A DNA stretch of 64,000 nt from Xylocopa sonorina. Lineage: Eukaryota > Arthropoda > Insecta > Hymenoptera > Apidae. Position numbers and translations under genes: made by a program. Under the pieces are notes generated by a model. That model was not told the origin of the DNA, did no database searches, and saw nothing but the letters and a program-made list of their open reading frames with translations. Below are positions 11,933-25,563 of this stretch, one piece after another; within the stretch, counting starts at the first letter, position 1; the number at the start of each line of letters is the position of its first letter. The stretch is taken from positions 3,811,670-3,875,669 of the forward strand of contig NC_135206.1 of NCBI RefSeq assembly GCF_050948175.1. Reading direction: 5' to 3'.

Positions 11933-14900
11933 CTGGAGTTATATTAGTGTCATCCCAGCGTGGTTCCTTCTTTTTTTAGTTCCACTGCTCGCATCTAAGG
12001 ATAGAATCTATCCTCGCACAAGGGTCTCCATTCGAATCGACCGTTTTAGCTGACGGATATCCGATAAATGTGTCGCGCGTTTCGAAAGTCCCGGATTTAC
12101 CAGTGAATAACTGAGGAAAAAACAGCAGGCAGTGGATTAATGAGAAGCACAAGTCATCCTCTTCGTCGTTTCCTCTGAAATACCATCGATGAGTCGCGTC
12201 GCACGGAAACTGGACGACCAACTGCTTTTAATGGAATAATTCGAAGGTACTTTGGAACGGAAGACTCTAGTCGAGAGCAGAGCTACTTCATGGACGTCCA
12301 TCCGAAGCGCAGGAGCAACCAAGCGGTCGAAGGACAATCGTGGCTTAACGTGAAACGCGTGGCCATAAAAAATCGCTCGTGTTCGCCGCGGCGCATCGAA
12401 AAACGAGCACGTTTCCGGGGAACACGGTGCATCCGCGTGTATCGCGTTGCAGCGTGCATTCCGATTTTCTGAACCGCCGGGAATGCCTCTGCTCGACGAG
12501 GGATACGACTCGCGTGTTACGTATACGTGGTGTACACAGTTTGAACCGAGCTGAAGTGGCACCAGGAACGCGCACGTCCGTGCGGATCGAATAATACGGG
12601 AAGAAGATCGGTATGCTTGGTTGTCTGCCTTTAAAATCGATTGCGATAAACCATCGGGCGCCGTGAGCCCAAGCCACGAGGCCAGGCTCTTCCTGCAACC
12701 CCTTCCGCGACGGTTGTCGTCCTTCGAGGATTTTAAGCGACCATGGCGATCGAGAGGCACCTCGTTTGCCTGAAATTATTCGAGCAGCTGGTTTCTGGTG
12801 TATTGAGAGACACTGAGAGACACGAGGACATTTCCATTGATGACACACGAGGCTCCGTGACGCGTATCGCGGCGACACGCGTGCGTAGGCCTTCTGCCGG
12901 TGAATGAGTCGTTTGAGCGTGGTCAGTGTTGCAGAACTTGATGACGTAGCGACGAGCTGGATGAAATCGCTTCGAACGCCGGAGATACGACCCAGTTGGA
13001 GCTGTTTTTTAACGCGACTCGATGGTTCGAACGCTCGAGAGACGCTTGGCTTTTCATCCCCCTCCAGCAGAGGCGCTTTTTCTTCGTGAACCCTCTCAGC
13101 TACACGCGCGCAGTACCAACAGCGATTACAGTTGGGAAAGGGAGCGAGACGACCAGTCGATCGAACCCATAATCACAATTTACCAACGAAATATTTATGG
13201 ACTGTCATTTTGTAAATTACCGCGAGATTACGGCTCGTTACGTGGCTTCATGCAAACTTGACGACGCTCGTGCGCTCCCGTCCAGGATGTAACGGGCATG
13301 CTCGAAACTTTTAACGACATGCACCGTAGGGGGAAGGATATTTGTACGCTACCCTAACTCGCGTCTCGTGTACACGAGCTAGCCAAACTAACCGAGGCGT
13401 TGTCTCGTGAACATCCTACTCATCGTGTACGTACGGTAGCCTCGAAATCGATCACACGACACGCTGCTCTCGTCTGTCTCCTACCCGAGGTGCAATTCAA
13501 ATTGCACGGCTCGATCGACTGGTATTTACCAGTGAAAAATCGCTGATTCAACCGCGGATGTTTGTATGCATTTATGGGCAATTTGATATACCACGCGGAC
13601 GATATGCAAAGGTATGCTAAATATTCCAGGGAACAGCATTATAATATTTATGAGGCGAGCGTGCAAAACACAAGGAATTATCGTCGACAATAAAATGTGG
13701 AACGCGATGCCGCGAAGTTTTGTCTGACTGAAGGCGAAATGAAAAATGGTCGAAGGTTACCGTTTCTTGGAGAGGAGCGTGTACGACTCCTTGGACCCGG
13801 TGCAGAGCCTCATCCTCATTTTGCGAGCTGTCCTGTCGACGCTTCGCTTCTTAGCCACGCCACCCTCTAAAACTGGCATCCAGACTGATTCGAGGCGCGT
13901 CGATGGACGTGAAAATCGACGACGGACTGACCGCGATCATTGAACACCGCCCACGAATAAACGAGCCGCGCACAGCACACACTCCCACGCGTCTCGTTCC
14001 ACGCTTTTTCACCCGCTTCGTTAAAAAAAAAAAAAGGCCTCCACGATTCGCCAGCTCGAGCGTGGAATAATCGAAAGGACGATTAATCGCGTTTCACGCA
14101 CCAGGTAATTATATCGTCGGCTATTTTTCCTAGCCACCAGCGACGTGATTTACCGCCACGGATCCTCGCTGGTATACACCAGCCTTATCGAGAGGAGGCG
14201 AGCTCGTTCTCCACACCCACGATCCTCCTCGATATAACCACCGCGATATCCTCGTGACCGAAAACTCTCCTCTCGCGATGGACAGCAAGTTCTTGACGCG
14301 TTCCACCCCGCGGATCTACTCGCGAGCCATTCGACCAAGCCAAGATGGCCGCGCGGTGAAAAAAAGCACGCGCTTCTTGCGCCTCGACCCGCAGCAATGC
14401 CGTCGTCGCTAGATAAGCGCGAGCGCGGCTCGCAAGAAGCCACTGTTTCCTCCTCAGAGATCAAAAGCGGCGCTGACAGAGCGAGCTTCTGCTGAGAATC
14501 GAGTTCCAACGCGCGCGAAATTGTACCACGGGGGTCCACCTTCGAGGGTTCCGTTTCTTTCAGGTGCTGCTCGTGAAACGCTCGCAGAACGATAGAGCCA
14601 AGAGGCGAGCTTATCGCGCGGAGATGCCACGCAAGGGTCGTCGTTCCTCCTCGCGAGAGCGAACGAACGATACGTGCACCAGCAATTAATCACTCGACCC
14701 CTGCACAAAGAACCGCGGCCACTGGTTTATCACTCGATGTGTCCCCGTGCGAGAAACTCAGGATTATTCGCGAGGAGTCGCTGGTCTTATTCGCAAACGG
14801 GCCAACGATAGCGTCACGCTTATCAACCTCGCGTTCTAATTTCTGAATGAAACACTCTGCGAGTCGTTCTTGATCGACGAATCGAAGTTCGATGGGACAT

Positions 14901-15442
14901 TCGTGTCACTTTTGCCAGTTCAGGAACAGCTTTAGAGAGTCTGTATCACAGTCCAACAGCACTCGCGATGGAAAATCGTCTTCGCGGAACGTTATCACCT
15001 CTGCTCGTTGGTCTTCGCGATCCAACCTCGCGATAATCGTCCACGGTGAACCACGAACTAATCTTGATCGATAACGCTCGAGACGATCGAGAAACGTGTA
15101 GGACTCTCGACGAGGCGACCGCGATGGTCGCGTCGCTTGGTATGAGCGTGTGTGCCGATCGTCGGACGATCGTGGCGGAATACGTCGAGCGAGAGAAGAG
15201 GGGAGCTCCTCCTCGGGTAGTCCAATGGCAAAAGTCAACAAGAGCTCGAGGAGGCGAGGAAAAAAGCTGCAAGACGTTGATAGATACCGGCGAGCGACGC
15301 TTCTGCCCGCGCCTGCACGATACGCTCGCGAACGATTGCGCCAATATCAACGAGACGTTGCCTCCGTCACAATCCCACGAGCAGTCCAGGGAAATTCGAC
15401 GATGATTGCCACACGCGTCCACTCTTTTCTTCCAATTTCGAG
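11933..15442. other. Gene-free DNA with a candidate conserved non-coding stretch
   Basis: No exon found. At about 13555-13710 several homeodomain, Caudal and POU-like words cluster (TTTATGGGC, TATGCAAAG, TATGCTAAATA, TTTATGAGG). A poly-A run lies near 14023-14036. Confidence 0.5.
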
Positions 15443-15735
15443 TTAATCTCGTTTAATCACTCGCTTCGTCAATTTTCTGTTACCCAAACACAGTCAAAGA
15501 ACTTGGTCAACGCATGGAGAACCGCAATCTCAGCGTGGGATGAAATATGCAGAAACGTGGTAAATTTAATATCACTGATGATTTAACGGTGATTTAATCT
15601 CGTTTAATCACTTGCTTGGTCAACTTTCTGTTAGCCAAACACAGTCAACGAACTTAGTCAACGCATGGAGAACCGCAATCTCAGCGTGGGATGAAAAAAC
15701 GCAGAAACGTGGCAAATTGAATATCACTCGAAAGT
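15443..15735. repeat. Tandem duplication, unit about 145 bp
   Basis: Copies start at about 15443 and 15593. They share GGAGAACCGCAATCTCAGCG, CCAAACACAGTCAA and CAGAAACGTGG; about 90% identical by eye. Confidence 0.88.
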
Positions 15736-18579
15736 TCTCCACTGATGATTCATTGAAAATGATCGTATTGTCTCGCGTAACACTTTGAATCTCCCGGATT
15801 TCTCTCGCGCAGACAAGAGCTGGAGTTCTCGTGGAAACGCGCAGCAAGGCCCGAAGGATTCCGGCACGTACAGCTGAATGGGCCTCGGTGAGGAACGTGC
15901 ACGTGCGTACGCGCAGCTCGACGAACCGAGTATGAAGCAAGAAGGCATGCGTCACGCGCTCGTAAGGCCCCAGTGCTAGTGACACAACTGCACAGGAGGG
16001 GGGCACGACGCTGGCCAAGCGGAGGGGAAAATGAACGAGCGGGCCCTCAGGGTGGAAATATCTTTCTCCTCTACCGTCGTTCCCTTCTCTTTCTGGATCT
16101 CTCTTGTCTTCTACTTCTTTCAATGTCCATCTATTTCGCGTCACCCTTTGCTTGCTCCTCGTTCGACACCCTCGTTTCCGCCCTCCTCGATCTTCTCTGC
16201 GTTTAAGTAAAACGTTCGAATAGCTCAGAGTTTTTTTTTTTTTTTAATGAGAGTTCTTTGGTGTTTGATGCTCTCGTGTGTTTCAGAATGTCGAACGTTG
16301 TTCTTCCTTTGAAGCTGGCTTTTTCTATGCCTCTCGTCCATTACTTTCTGTAGGTTAACCCCGTGTCACGGTCTCGAGCACCGTGTGTGCCGTTATGTGT
16401 TAAATATGCGCGTGCATAATACGTTTCCGCGGCTGTTGGCAGCGAGGTTCGGTACCGTAGGTGGTAATCGCCGATGATGTAAATCGAGGAGACTTTTGAC
16501 CACCCACGACCTCTTTTCCACTCGCGATACCGCGATTATGCATTACGCTATACCCGTTTCGGGTGATAACTCGCGACGATAATTGCTTCGAGCCGTGCTG
16601 GCGAAATTCTATTTAATTACTGTCGCGTTTCGTCGCGTTTCGATTACCATTTCAAAGGTTTTTTCGTTATTTTACGAACGACGATAAATCGTGAAACGAA
16701 AGCACGTTCGTGGAACAGAGTTTCGCAGAATTATTTTATGTTAGATAACTGTGAAATTTCATTAGCTGGTTACTTATTCGAGCAATAATTCATATCGCTA
16801 CGCATCGTGTGTAATTACTGGTGGAAATTGGTAGACTTTGTGAACAGCACTGTGTGGAAGATTCGTGGATAACCATAGATGCGAGTAGAAAGTGTTCGAG
16901 ACGGAAGAATCGAGATAACTAATTGACGGCACTGTTCCTACTATTCTTTTATGCTAACGATAAGTAATTAGCGGCACGCGAGACGATGAGATAAACAAGG
17001 ATTTAGATGGTAATAATCAGCCGTTTAATATTCCGCCAGTGCCTCGTCTCGCGGCCAATGGCGAGCGAGAAGAAGCACAGGCAGGCTAGAAAACAGGATC
17101 ATATTAATTATAGCGTTTCAGCAGTGGCAAATCAAATGCAGCACGCGTCTCGTTCAATTACCCGGACAAATTTCCATTTATGCAAATGAACAGTTGGAAC
17201 TGGCCTCAAGATCCGCGAGGATTAGTCGAGTTACTCGAATAGAATCGACTCCAGTCCTCAATAATTATCGATACACGAGACCATTGTTCGTTCGACTTGA
17301 ACACGCTCGTTTGAAGTTCAATTCTATCGTCTGTTGCTTCATTTCGCGGCTGGATCTCGACTTGAAATCGAAACGAGCCAAGTATCTCCGCTCGCGTGGA
17401 CTATTAAATCCGTCTAATTGAATTTAAGTAGCTTAACCACTTCGAACGAGGCTTCGCAGTGAACGCCGTTCCGCAGCGTTCGCGGATACGAATTTTCACG
17501 CGTTTCACCGGCTACGCGTGCACGTGGCACGCCATTTTAATTAGAGTTCGCCTCTGCTCTACGCCTGCTTCTTGGAGCCTCGAGAAAGCAGCGATTAAAG
17601 AACAGAAAATGATCGCAATCGTAGATATTTCGCGGTCAGACAGTCCTCGAAATCTGTGAAACCGCAAAGGACATTTATCTCTGCACGCATTCTGCGATTC
17701 AACGACTGTCGCGCCATTATTCGCGGTCCATAAACTTCCACATAAGTGGAAAAACGCGCTCGAAACCCTTCGCCTTTCCTCTTTTCCCTTTTTTCGAACA
17801 AAGCTGGCGATTTTCGAGGGGAACTCGACGACGCCACGCGACATATGCGCGCTAGTTTTATCGTGGGGGATGAAATCGCTGGAAAATCGGCTGCGACCGC
17901 GGTGAAAACCGACCAGGGAGAGAAAATTAAACTGCGAATCGCTGTAACAGGGTAACACGAGCGATTTCGATTCGAAATAACCGGATATTTCGGTTAGAAA
18001 TCATTATCGTGCCTTACTCGTCCCCTCGAGCAATTATGCGCCGCCATTTTACCCTCATCCACCGCTTAACCCACCCTTTATACTCGTTGTTCCTCCACCA
18101 GGTCACTCGCCGCGCGATTTCCATTCGTTTTATCAAATTGGATTCTTCTGTCGAGTTATTCCAGCAGATCTTCTGTACAATACTTGCTCTTGCTTCAGGC
18201 AACAGACAGAGGGATGCTTTAATTAAATCGTACAAGTAGTTCGAGGGTTTTCGCGTCCACGGAACTGTCTTTGGCTTTAAGTTAACACGAACAGTTCGCT
18301 CGTGAGAATGTTAAATGGAACGAAATGGAATGAAATACGAGTGCGTGAGCTTGAACGGTGGAAAGTGAATCGCAGGGACTGGGAGTAACGTCACGGTGGT
18401 GATTTACAGGTTCCTCCGCAGCTGACATAGTGTCCCGACGCGGAAGACACCGGTAATGGCACACTGGGTAAAGGTTCGAGCATATGTGCGGTACTCGTAA
18501 ACTACACGCGTACAATAGCGGCTCTTCGATTTGATTGCTATTGTTCCAGACGTGTACAAGCGGCACTTGGCTCTCGCGA
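15736..18579. other. Gene-free DNA
   Basis: No exon found. Contains a T-run near 16231-16246 and AT-richer sequence at 16.6-17.0 kb. Confidence 0.55.
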
Positions 18580-18910
18580 CGCTCTGAAATACCATCCGCG
18601 TGGTAAATGCATAGACTCTTCTCTAAATTCTCTATCATTTCTCTTTCACTCTCTTCGAAATTAAATTCTCGTTTATTCGTTAAAAATATTACCAAAGAAA
18701 GAATACGCATAAAGTAAGCACTGATATAGAGCGTCTGAAATACCATCCACGTGATAAATGCATTGTCTACGTCGAGCATCTTCTCCAAATCCTCTATCAT
18801 TTCTTTCTCACCCTCTTCGAAATTAAATTCTCGTTTATTCGTTAAAAATATTGCCAAAGAAAGAAGATGAAAGTGCATACGCATGAAGTAAGCACTGATA
18901 TGGAGCTCAG
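18580..18910. repeat. Tandem duplication, unit about 155-175 bp
   Basis: CTGAAATACCATCC recurs at 18585 and 18735, each followed by TTCGAAATTAAATTCTCG, GTTTATTCGTTAAAAATATT and AAGTAAGCACTGATAT. The copies are in frame with each other on the minus strand and lie inside the longest ORF of the window (18282-19040). Confidence 0.88.
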
Positions 18911-21587
18911 AGGGAATCACCTTACTTCCGGGGTGGCGAAAAGCACGCGAATCCTCGAGGAAGTCGACGCAGCGCGAACGATCGGACGTCCCTGACAAAG
19001 GTTCTCTTTCGAAAGCGATATGAGCAGATATTAACGCCACGACTGGCCATTATGCCACTCGGTAGCTGCATCCTGTGCATTCATTTCGAATCACCGTGCC
19101 AGCAAGGCACGTGTGCATCAATGTGCGCGCACGTCCCCTCGGCCTACACGACGACAACCGCCTTGCCCCAGCTATCTGCCTACCTACCTACCTACTCACC
19201 TACTCGTACGTGTCCATTCACCTAACCTGTCCCGTTTCCTCGCCGCTTTGCCCTCGCTTAACGCGAGCGGAGCGTTAACGCCAGCAGAAAGGGCTCGAAT
19301 ACCGCCGTTCCACGATCAGTCGCGAATCGAACTGCAGTCTAAATAGTTCATCTGTGAACAGAGCAGCCTTCGAACAAAAGAGCAGAAGAAAAAATTGTTC
19401 ATAGCTGCGTGCACGGTTCCACGATTTTTTTGTTCTCATGTGAAATCACTGTGGACCTTCTGCGATGCAATGCGAGGTATCGTGGATAAGAAATTAGTCT
19501 GCGATTAATATGATCGTATGATCTGTTCGTAGTTGAAGATAAAGTAAAGATCGTACGATGGATTTTGTAAAGATTACAGCACGAAGCGATAAACGAAGAG
19601 GCGTGGACGCGGCGACAGCGGAGCGTAGCCGCGGATAACGCAGATGCCGTAGGCGATAACCTGTATCGTGAATCACGATCCTTGTTAATATGAAAATGAT
19701 ATTCGCCGGTACCCCGCGATTTCTCGCAGCGAGAACGGACGATACCAGCGTGGAAACCTGCCCAAGGAAAACCAAGCGAGCCAGAGAGAAGAACAATGAG
19801 CCAACCGCAAAATGGCGCAACGCATTGTGACACGTTGCGTTCGTCGCGTAAGGCGCGGAATGCAACGACGAACTGCCTGTCGATCGATCGACAGTCGAAG
19901 AAGACGCACTTGTCCTCGTGGAACTCGCAAACTGTTTCGATACCTGCTGCAGACACGAGTTAAGTCTCGCTTGCCAGCCTTTGTGAAACTCTGGCAGACC
20001 TTTTATGGCGTCGCTGCCAGAGGGGTCACAATGGATCGGTTCTCTCGCTAAATCCTCGTTTAACTGTCTGGTTTCGAGCGACTTTTCGACTTCACTTCAT
20101 CATCCTCCAGCGCAAGGTGCGAGTTTGCCAACAGAAGCAACTGCAAGAGCAAGATTTTCATCGAGAATCACTACTTTTGTATCAGATGCATACGTGTTTT
20201 GCTCTGAACACGGGACAAATAAAAGGAACACAGACAAATGGAACTCTCCCTGCACAGCCAGGAAAATGAAAGAAGGGAAAAAAGGCGGAGCGTCGATGGT
20301 GGAAGAAGAAAACAAAGGGGTGGCAGCCCCTTTTCGCGGTTGCGTCCACCGTTTTGACAGCGCTTGACGAATTCTGACACGAGCTCCGGCACGGCTGCTC
20401 GATTTCGAAAAGCAGTGCCAATGCAGAACGACAGGGGGGTTCGAAAGAGGCACGTGGACCGTGGCGAACGAACAATCGAAATAATAATGTAACGCGTACT
20501 CGATCGATTCCCTCCGCTGCTGCGTCCCAATTGGAGCGCGAGCCATTTTTGGGGACCGCATCAACGATTCGCACAGACGACTCCACACAGAAATTTTCAT
20601 TTAATTAACGTTCTGATTCTCTCGCGAAATAAACCACGAACGAAATGCGTGGAATCTCGTCGAAAGCTGGTCGCGCGTTTTCATCGTTCATTTGTGGTCC
20701 ATCGATCCTCTGATAAGTCTGCTAAAAACCAACGGACAGGATTGTGTGAGCCGTCGCGTTGCGTTTCCCACCTTCGCTGATAAAACGAGAATGGAAATCC
20801 CTCTTCCTGTCCGCGGTTCGTAAATCGAGCTGACGTCCGTTTCCATCGAGACAGTGACTAACGAGGTGTAAAGACACTTGCCGTGGAAGTGGGATATGAT
20901 GGAAAGGAACGTGAATCAGGGGAGTAACGCGCTTATCGCGTCGCTCTATTTGCTGTTCCTTCACGGCGATTCGTTCTGCCTGCTGACCGCTTTTATCGTC
21001 CGATCAATTTGTTCAGAAACGAAGCCTCAGAGGCGATTCACTTGCTCCACATCTTGGCCACACCAGCAGCCACTCGCTTTTCTTTTTCTACGTGTTTAGA
21101 GCTGCATCGTCAGGACTCGTGGATGCAGAAAAATCGAGCGACAGAGTCGAGGAGGGGCACCTGTTGCACACAGTTGGCGAGACTGACGGTAAATCAATCA
21201 ACGAGTGGCAGTAATGCGGTTCACAGAGAGGTCGTAAACGGTCTTCGAATTTCCTTCGTTCGACTCGTTTTCGCAACGCGAAACCAAGCTATTCCTCGCG
21301 ACGATCGTCAGCGTCCGCTGGTATCGCGTGTAAACGGCTTATCGCGCGATCTCGCGGCTTTTGTGCCGGTTTACAACGTATAAATCGCTTTCACTTTTAA
21401 ACGGGCGTTCCGCGCCGATTTTTCCTCGCCAAGCGAGCGTCCAATGGAAGCGAGGCGTCGTGGGCTACCATGGAATTCGCCCGTTTGTCACGAGGCCCCG
21501 TTTAACCGCGAACAATACGAACAGAAAGGGGGGAAACTATTCCAGCTTCGTTTCTGGCTAACAAAACCGCGACCACATCGTAACGCG
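18911..21587. other. Gene-free DNA
   Basis: No exon found. A short CTACCTAC run lies near 19180-19205. Confidence 0.55.
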
Positions 21588-22174
21588 CGTGGAAAATTAG
21601 GAAACGTGCCAGTACATCTTGTCCTGCTCGCAATTAGTCAACAGCAGATTTAAACTCCTCGTTTGAGAACCTGCCAACTCGTTGCTACAATTTATTCAAC
21701 GGATCCTATGCGCATGGAATCGATACTTTAAACGTGAAACAAAAAATTGCTCGAGATCATACATCCCTCTTTCGACTGGTCATAACGCGAAATTGCGCGT
21801 TTCAGAAGGGTGGATGCTCGAGGACGTTAAAGAGGATAATATCGACTGCGAAATTCAGTCTCGCTGCTGAAGAAACAGTAGACGACCTTTCGAATTCAAC
21901 CATCCAGTCATTTTTAAACGTACGAGTATTAATCGTGCGAATTAATTTAGCGGAGAACGCGTTCTCGCGCGAGGACCATTCTTGGTGCACCCATGGCTGA
22001 AAATTAGGAAACGTGCCAGTACATCTTGTCCTGCTCGCAATTAGTCAACAGCAGAGAACCTGCAAACTCGTTGCCACAATTTTTAAACGGCAGACTGTAA
22101 CAATTTATTCAACGAATCATCCTATTCGCATGGAATCGATACTTTGAACGTGAACCAAAAAATGGCTCGCATCC
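21588..22174. repeat. Duplicated 170-bp flanks around a dispersed 240-bp repeat
   Basis: The flank 21588-21756 is repeated at 21998-22174 (GAAACGTGCCAGTACATCTT, AATTAGTCAACAGCAG, GCATGGAATCGATACTTT). Between them, 21762-22001 is the first copy of a repeat whose second copy is at 25321-25563. Confidence 0.85.
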
Positions 22175-25100
22175 GTATCGATAGCAGCAAGCGTGTTACA
22201 CGCAATTCCGTGCCTTCCACTGCTCGTTACTTGCTCTCGCGAAGAATGACTGGTCAGAGTCCCTCACACCAGTTCCCGTACACCCTGTAGAGGCGATGGG
22301 TGCGCTGTGGAACGGTCGTGCACACGTACAGACGACGGAGGCTCTCCTGGCCGGTGTCAAGGGATTATTGCTCGAACTCACGAGCACCGCAAGGGTCACT
22401 GTACACTTCATAGATATAGCCTCATTCACAAGAGACCGCTCACTTGTTAGTGGCTTTGTTCGAGAAATTGTGGGCTGTATGGCGTACGTACGCGGTTGCG
22501 CCCCGCGGTAATGGCCTAACTATATTTCGCCGTGCGAAAGGAGAGAGGATGGCTCCCTCGCTGCGCGAGGCATCCGCGAAACGTCTCCGAGGGTATCCGC
22601 TATGGAAATTAACTGCGGCATTGTATTATACAAATTGACTTTTTTTTTTCACTTTAACCGCGGATTCCGCCAGCTGAAAAGCGGCGAGCTGGCACCCGCG
22701 ATAATTCCTCCGCCGCGTGATAATAAATAATGCGCCAAGGGGCTGTCAATCGGACAAATCGCCCCGTGTAATTGCGTTTCCTTACTTTGCCGCTCGCGAG
22801 TCGTTTTAAAACACACACACCCGCGTTTCCTGGCGTTTCGAGCGACCTCATCGACCATGTTTCCTATTCGAACAGAATTCTCGAGGAGAGAATAGACGAT
22901 CATCCGATTCTATCTTATCTCTGGTCTTTACTTTCAGTCGCGACTGGTTTCGCGACTTTCCTGGACGCTGCGTGGCGGTTAAAGCCGCGTCAACCTCGGT
23001 AATTACACGTCTTGACACAGTTTTACTCCCAGCGAGCTCTCCCACCGATTCCACGCTCACGTTTCAACGCTGCTCGCTTCGAATTCCCGCCACGTCTCTG
23101 CGAAAAGTGACATAACCGAGAAGAGTCGCGCGTTAATTGCACGGTTTAAGAGATCCATGACTGGCAATAAGTAATATCAATAACTCGATCGCAAAGAGAT
23201 GCTCGAAAGTACTCAGAGGATTGATAAGTATTTTGAACCGCCCCATTGGATCATAGTTTCAATTAATTAACGCGTCCACGCGCGACGCGACAGAAGTGCA
23301 TTAATCACCGCTGAACAGCCTCGCGAGAGCTCGCTGAGAGAGGAAAGCAATTTTTTCGAGACCAACTTGAAAGGCGCATCCACTCTTAATCCTTTTCACG
23401 TACAGGCTGCGAAATGATCAAAGTGTAACCGTCTCGTCTCCGAGCGCAGACCCGGGCCACTTCAAAAGGTTTCCCTCGCGAATGAAACTGGTCACCGGAT
23501 GCAGTGCACGCCCCCTTCTTCGTTGCAACTTCCTTTTTAACCAGGTACGGATCGCGCTGGGACAAAGAGCAGCAGGTTCAGCAGGTACTGGGCCAGTTTA
23601 GTCCCGGTTTCCATCGTTCGTCTACGATCCTCTGAACGCGTTTGATTAAATTCTAGCATACCGGGTGGCACTGCAATCCTAGCTGAAAACTCTTGTCATT
23701 TATTCCCTCATTTGAGAAATTTAGAATCGAGGCTCTGGTTTTTTTATAAACGAGTGACGCAAGCGTCCACTTTCGCATCTCAATCACTTTCAAAGTAATT
23801 TCTTCGCGAGACGAAGTCCTCTCACTCTCGATGTTTCTCTTGGTTTAGCTGAGGATTTTCATACGCACACCCTGTAGAGGTAGACGAATATTCTCGCGGA
23901 CTCGTTTCAACGAGTGGATTCTTTTCACCGCGGACGTAAGACGAGAAGAGTGTAAAAATGAAGTGGGCGTGCATGAAAATATCGTTGGGGCCTCGCGAGA
24001 GAGAAAGGACCCGCGGAGAGACTCGCTCCTCAATATTCCAGAGGCGGAGAGAGGGCCTCCACCTTTTTTTTTTCTCTCTCTCGCGAGGCCCAGCTGAGCG
24101 ACGGTTGAACAGATTTCGCATCTCCGCACGTCATCCGGCGCACAATGCTCGCCGTCCGCTGAGAAAAAGTTTGCGACAAGGTTATTAAAGCTGCGATAAT
24201 ATCGCTGTGCGTGCGACGCCATTAAATCTTGTTCCCACCGCGGGCTCCTTCCGCGTCCTTTCTGAAAGGGGGACCACGGCAGATCGATAGTTCGCACGTG
24301 GGCCCAGTTCTTACGGTCAATTCGCCTCGCGCGCTTTTGTACCAACGCCTCGATCGTTATACATTTGCGGTAATGAGACGAGCGTTCAACGGCGACCAGG
24401 CGTTTCTGTGCGATGCAGCGAGCTGTGGTCGACAAAAGGAATTGAAATTGGAAAAGAAAAATGAAAGAAAGCGTCCTTCGAACGTGCAGCAATTTCGCGA
24501 CAACGCGGGGACTCGATTAAAACACCGAATTCGATCGCATACGTGGACGTTAATCGATATGGATAGTGTACACGTATCGGGAGGGAGCCAGCGATAAATC
24601 AGCTGGACTGAACGGGAAGAATAAAGTTATTATCCGCGTCAGTGCTCGATCGACATCACCAGTTTCTATCGAGCGCGATTTATGCCCGCAATCAAGTTAA
24701 TTACATCGCAACGATGCCAAGTTTCCGCGCGCAGCGTGTTATTTCGTTAATACCCGACGTAATGCCGTAATTGTTTGGTATAAAGCCGCGGAATCCCGGC
24801 GATATTTCAAACTTTGTGTACGGCTGGACGCTGGTTAAATTGAAATCGCGTCTTCGCGGCCGTTGCCAGGCTCTCGCGGTTGCTGTTTCCACGTAGGAGG
24901 GACCACGCTGAGAGAATTGCATCCACGGTTATTAATAAGCGCGATATCGAAAACTGTGGAACCCACCGATTTTTTAGCGTCCTCGCCAGGCTGTGTTTCC
25001 GCACAGCTGCGCCACGGAGGGCGATAAATCGCGATGCGATTAACGAACGCATCGCGAGGAGACCAACATCGATTTCGCGATCGTTCGAATCTTTCGTCAC

Positions 25101-25320
25101 CTCGATATTCTACGATAATGGAATCTAAACGTTACTCATCGAAGATATCGAGAGTTCTCTCATTCATTTCGCAATTGCCAAGTCGAAGTCCATGCGACGC
25201 ATTTCTGGCCATTGAGAGACGAAACACAATTGAAAATCCTTCGAGATATACAAGCCAGATTGATATTCACGTGGAGCGTAGATATCTCTTCCTATGAAAC
25301 CATCGAACAACCGTGGAAAG
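22175..25320. other. Gene-free DNA
   Basis: No exon found. A 215-codon minus-strand ORF at 23.8-24.5 kb is low-complexity and overlapped by ORFs in other frames. Confidence 0.55.
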
Positions 25321-25563
25321 TTCATATCCCTCTTTCAACTGGTCATCAACGCGAAATTGCGCGTTTCAAAGGGGTGGACGCTCGAGGACGTTAAAGAGGA
25401 TAATATCGACTGCGAAATTCAGTCTCACTGGTGAAGAACCAGTCGATGACCTTTCGAATTCAACCATCCACTCATTTTTAAACGTATCCGTATTAATTGC
25501 GCGAATGAATTTAGTGGAGAACGCGTTCTCGCGCGAGGACCATTCTTGGTGCACGCATGGCTG
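25321..25563 (+). repeat. Second copy of the dispersed 240-bp repeat
   Basis: Direct-orientation match to 21762-22001, about 90% identical by eye: GCTCGAGGACGTTAAAGAGG, GATAATATCGACTGCGAAAT, CGCGCGAGGACCATTCTTGG and CATGGCTGA at the end. It lacks the duplicated flanks seen at the first copy. Confidence 0.88.

Noticed and set aside
12137..12878. Two long overlapping minus-strand ORFs (207 and 177 codons)
   Set aside because: Both are open in different frames over the same DNA with no family resemblance; cannot both be real and neither is supported.
23845..24492. 215-codon minus-strand ORF
   Set aside because: No domain recognised and several other frames are open over the same DNA; probably low stop density.
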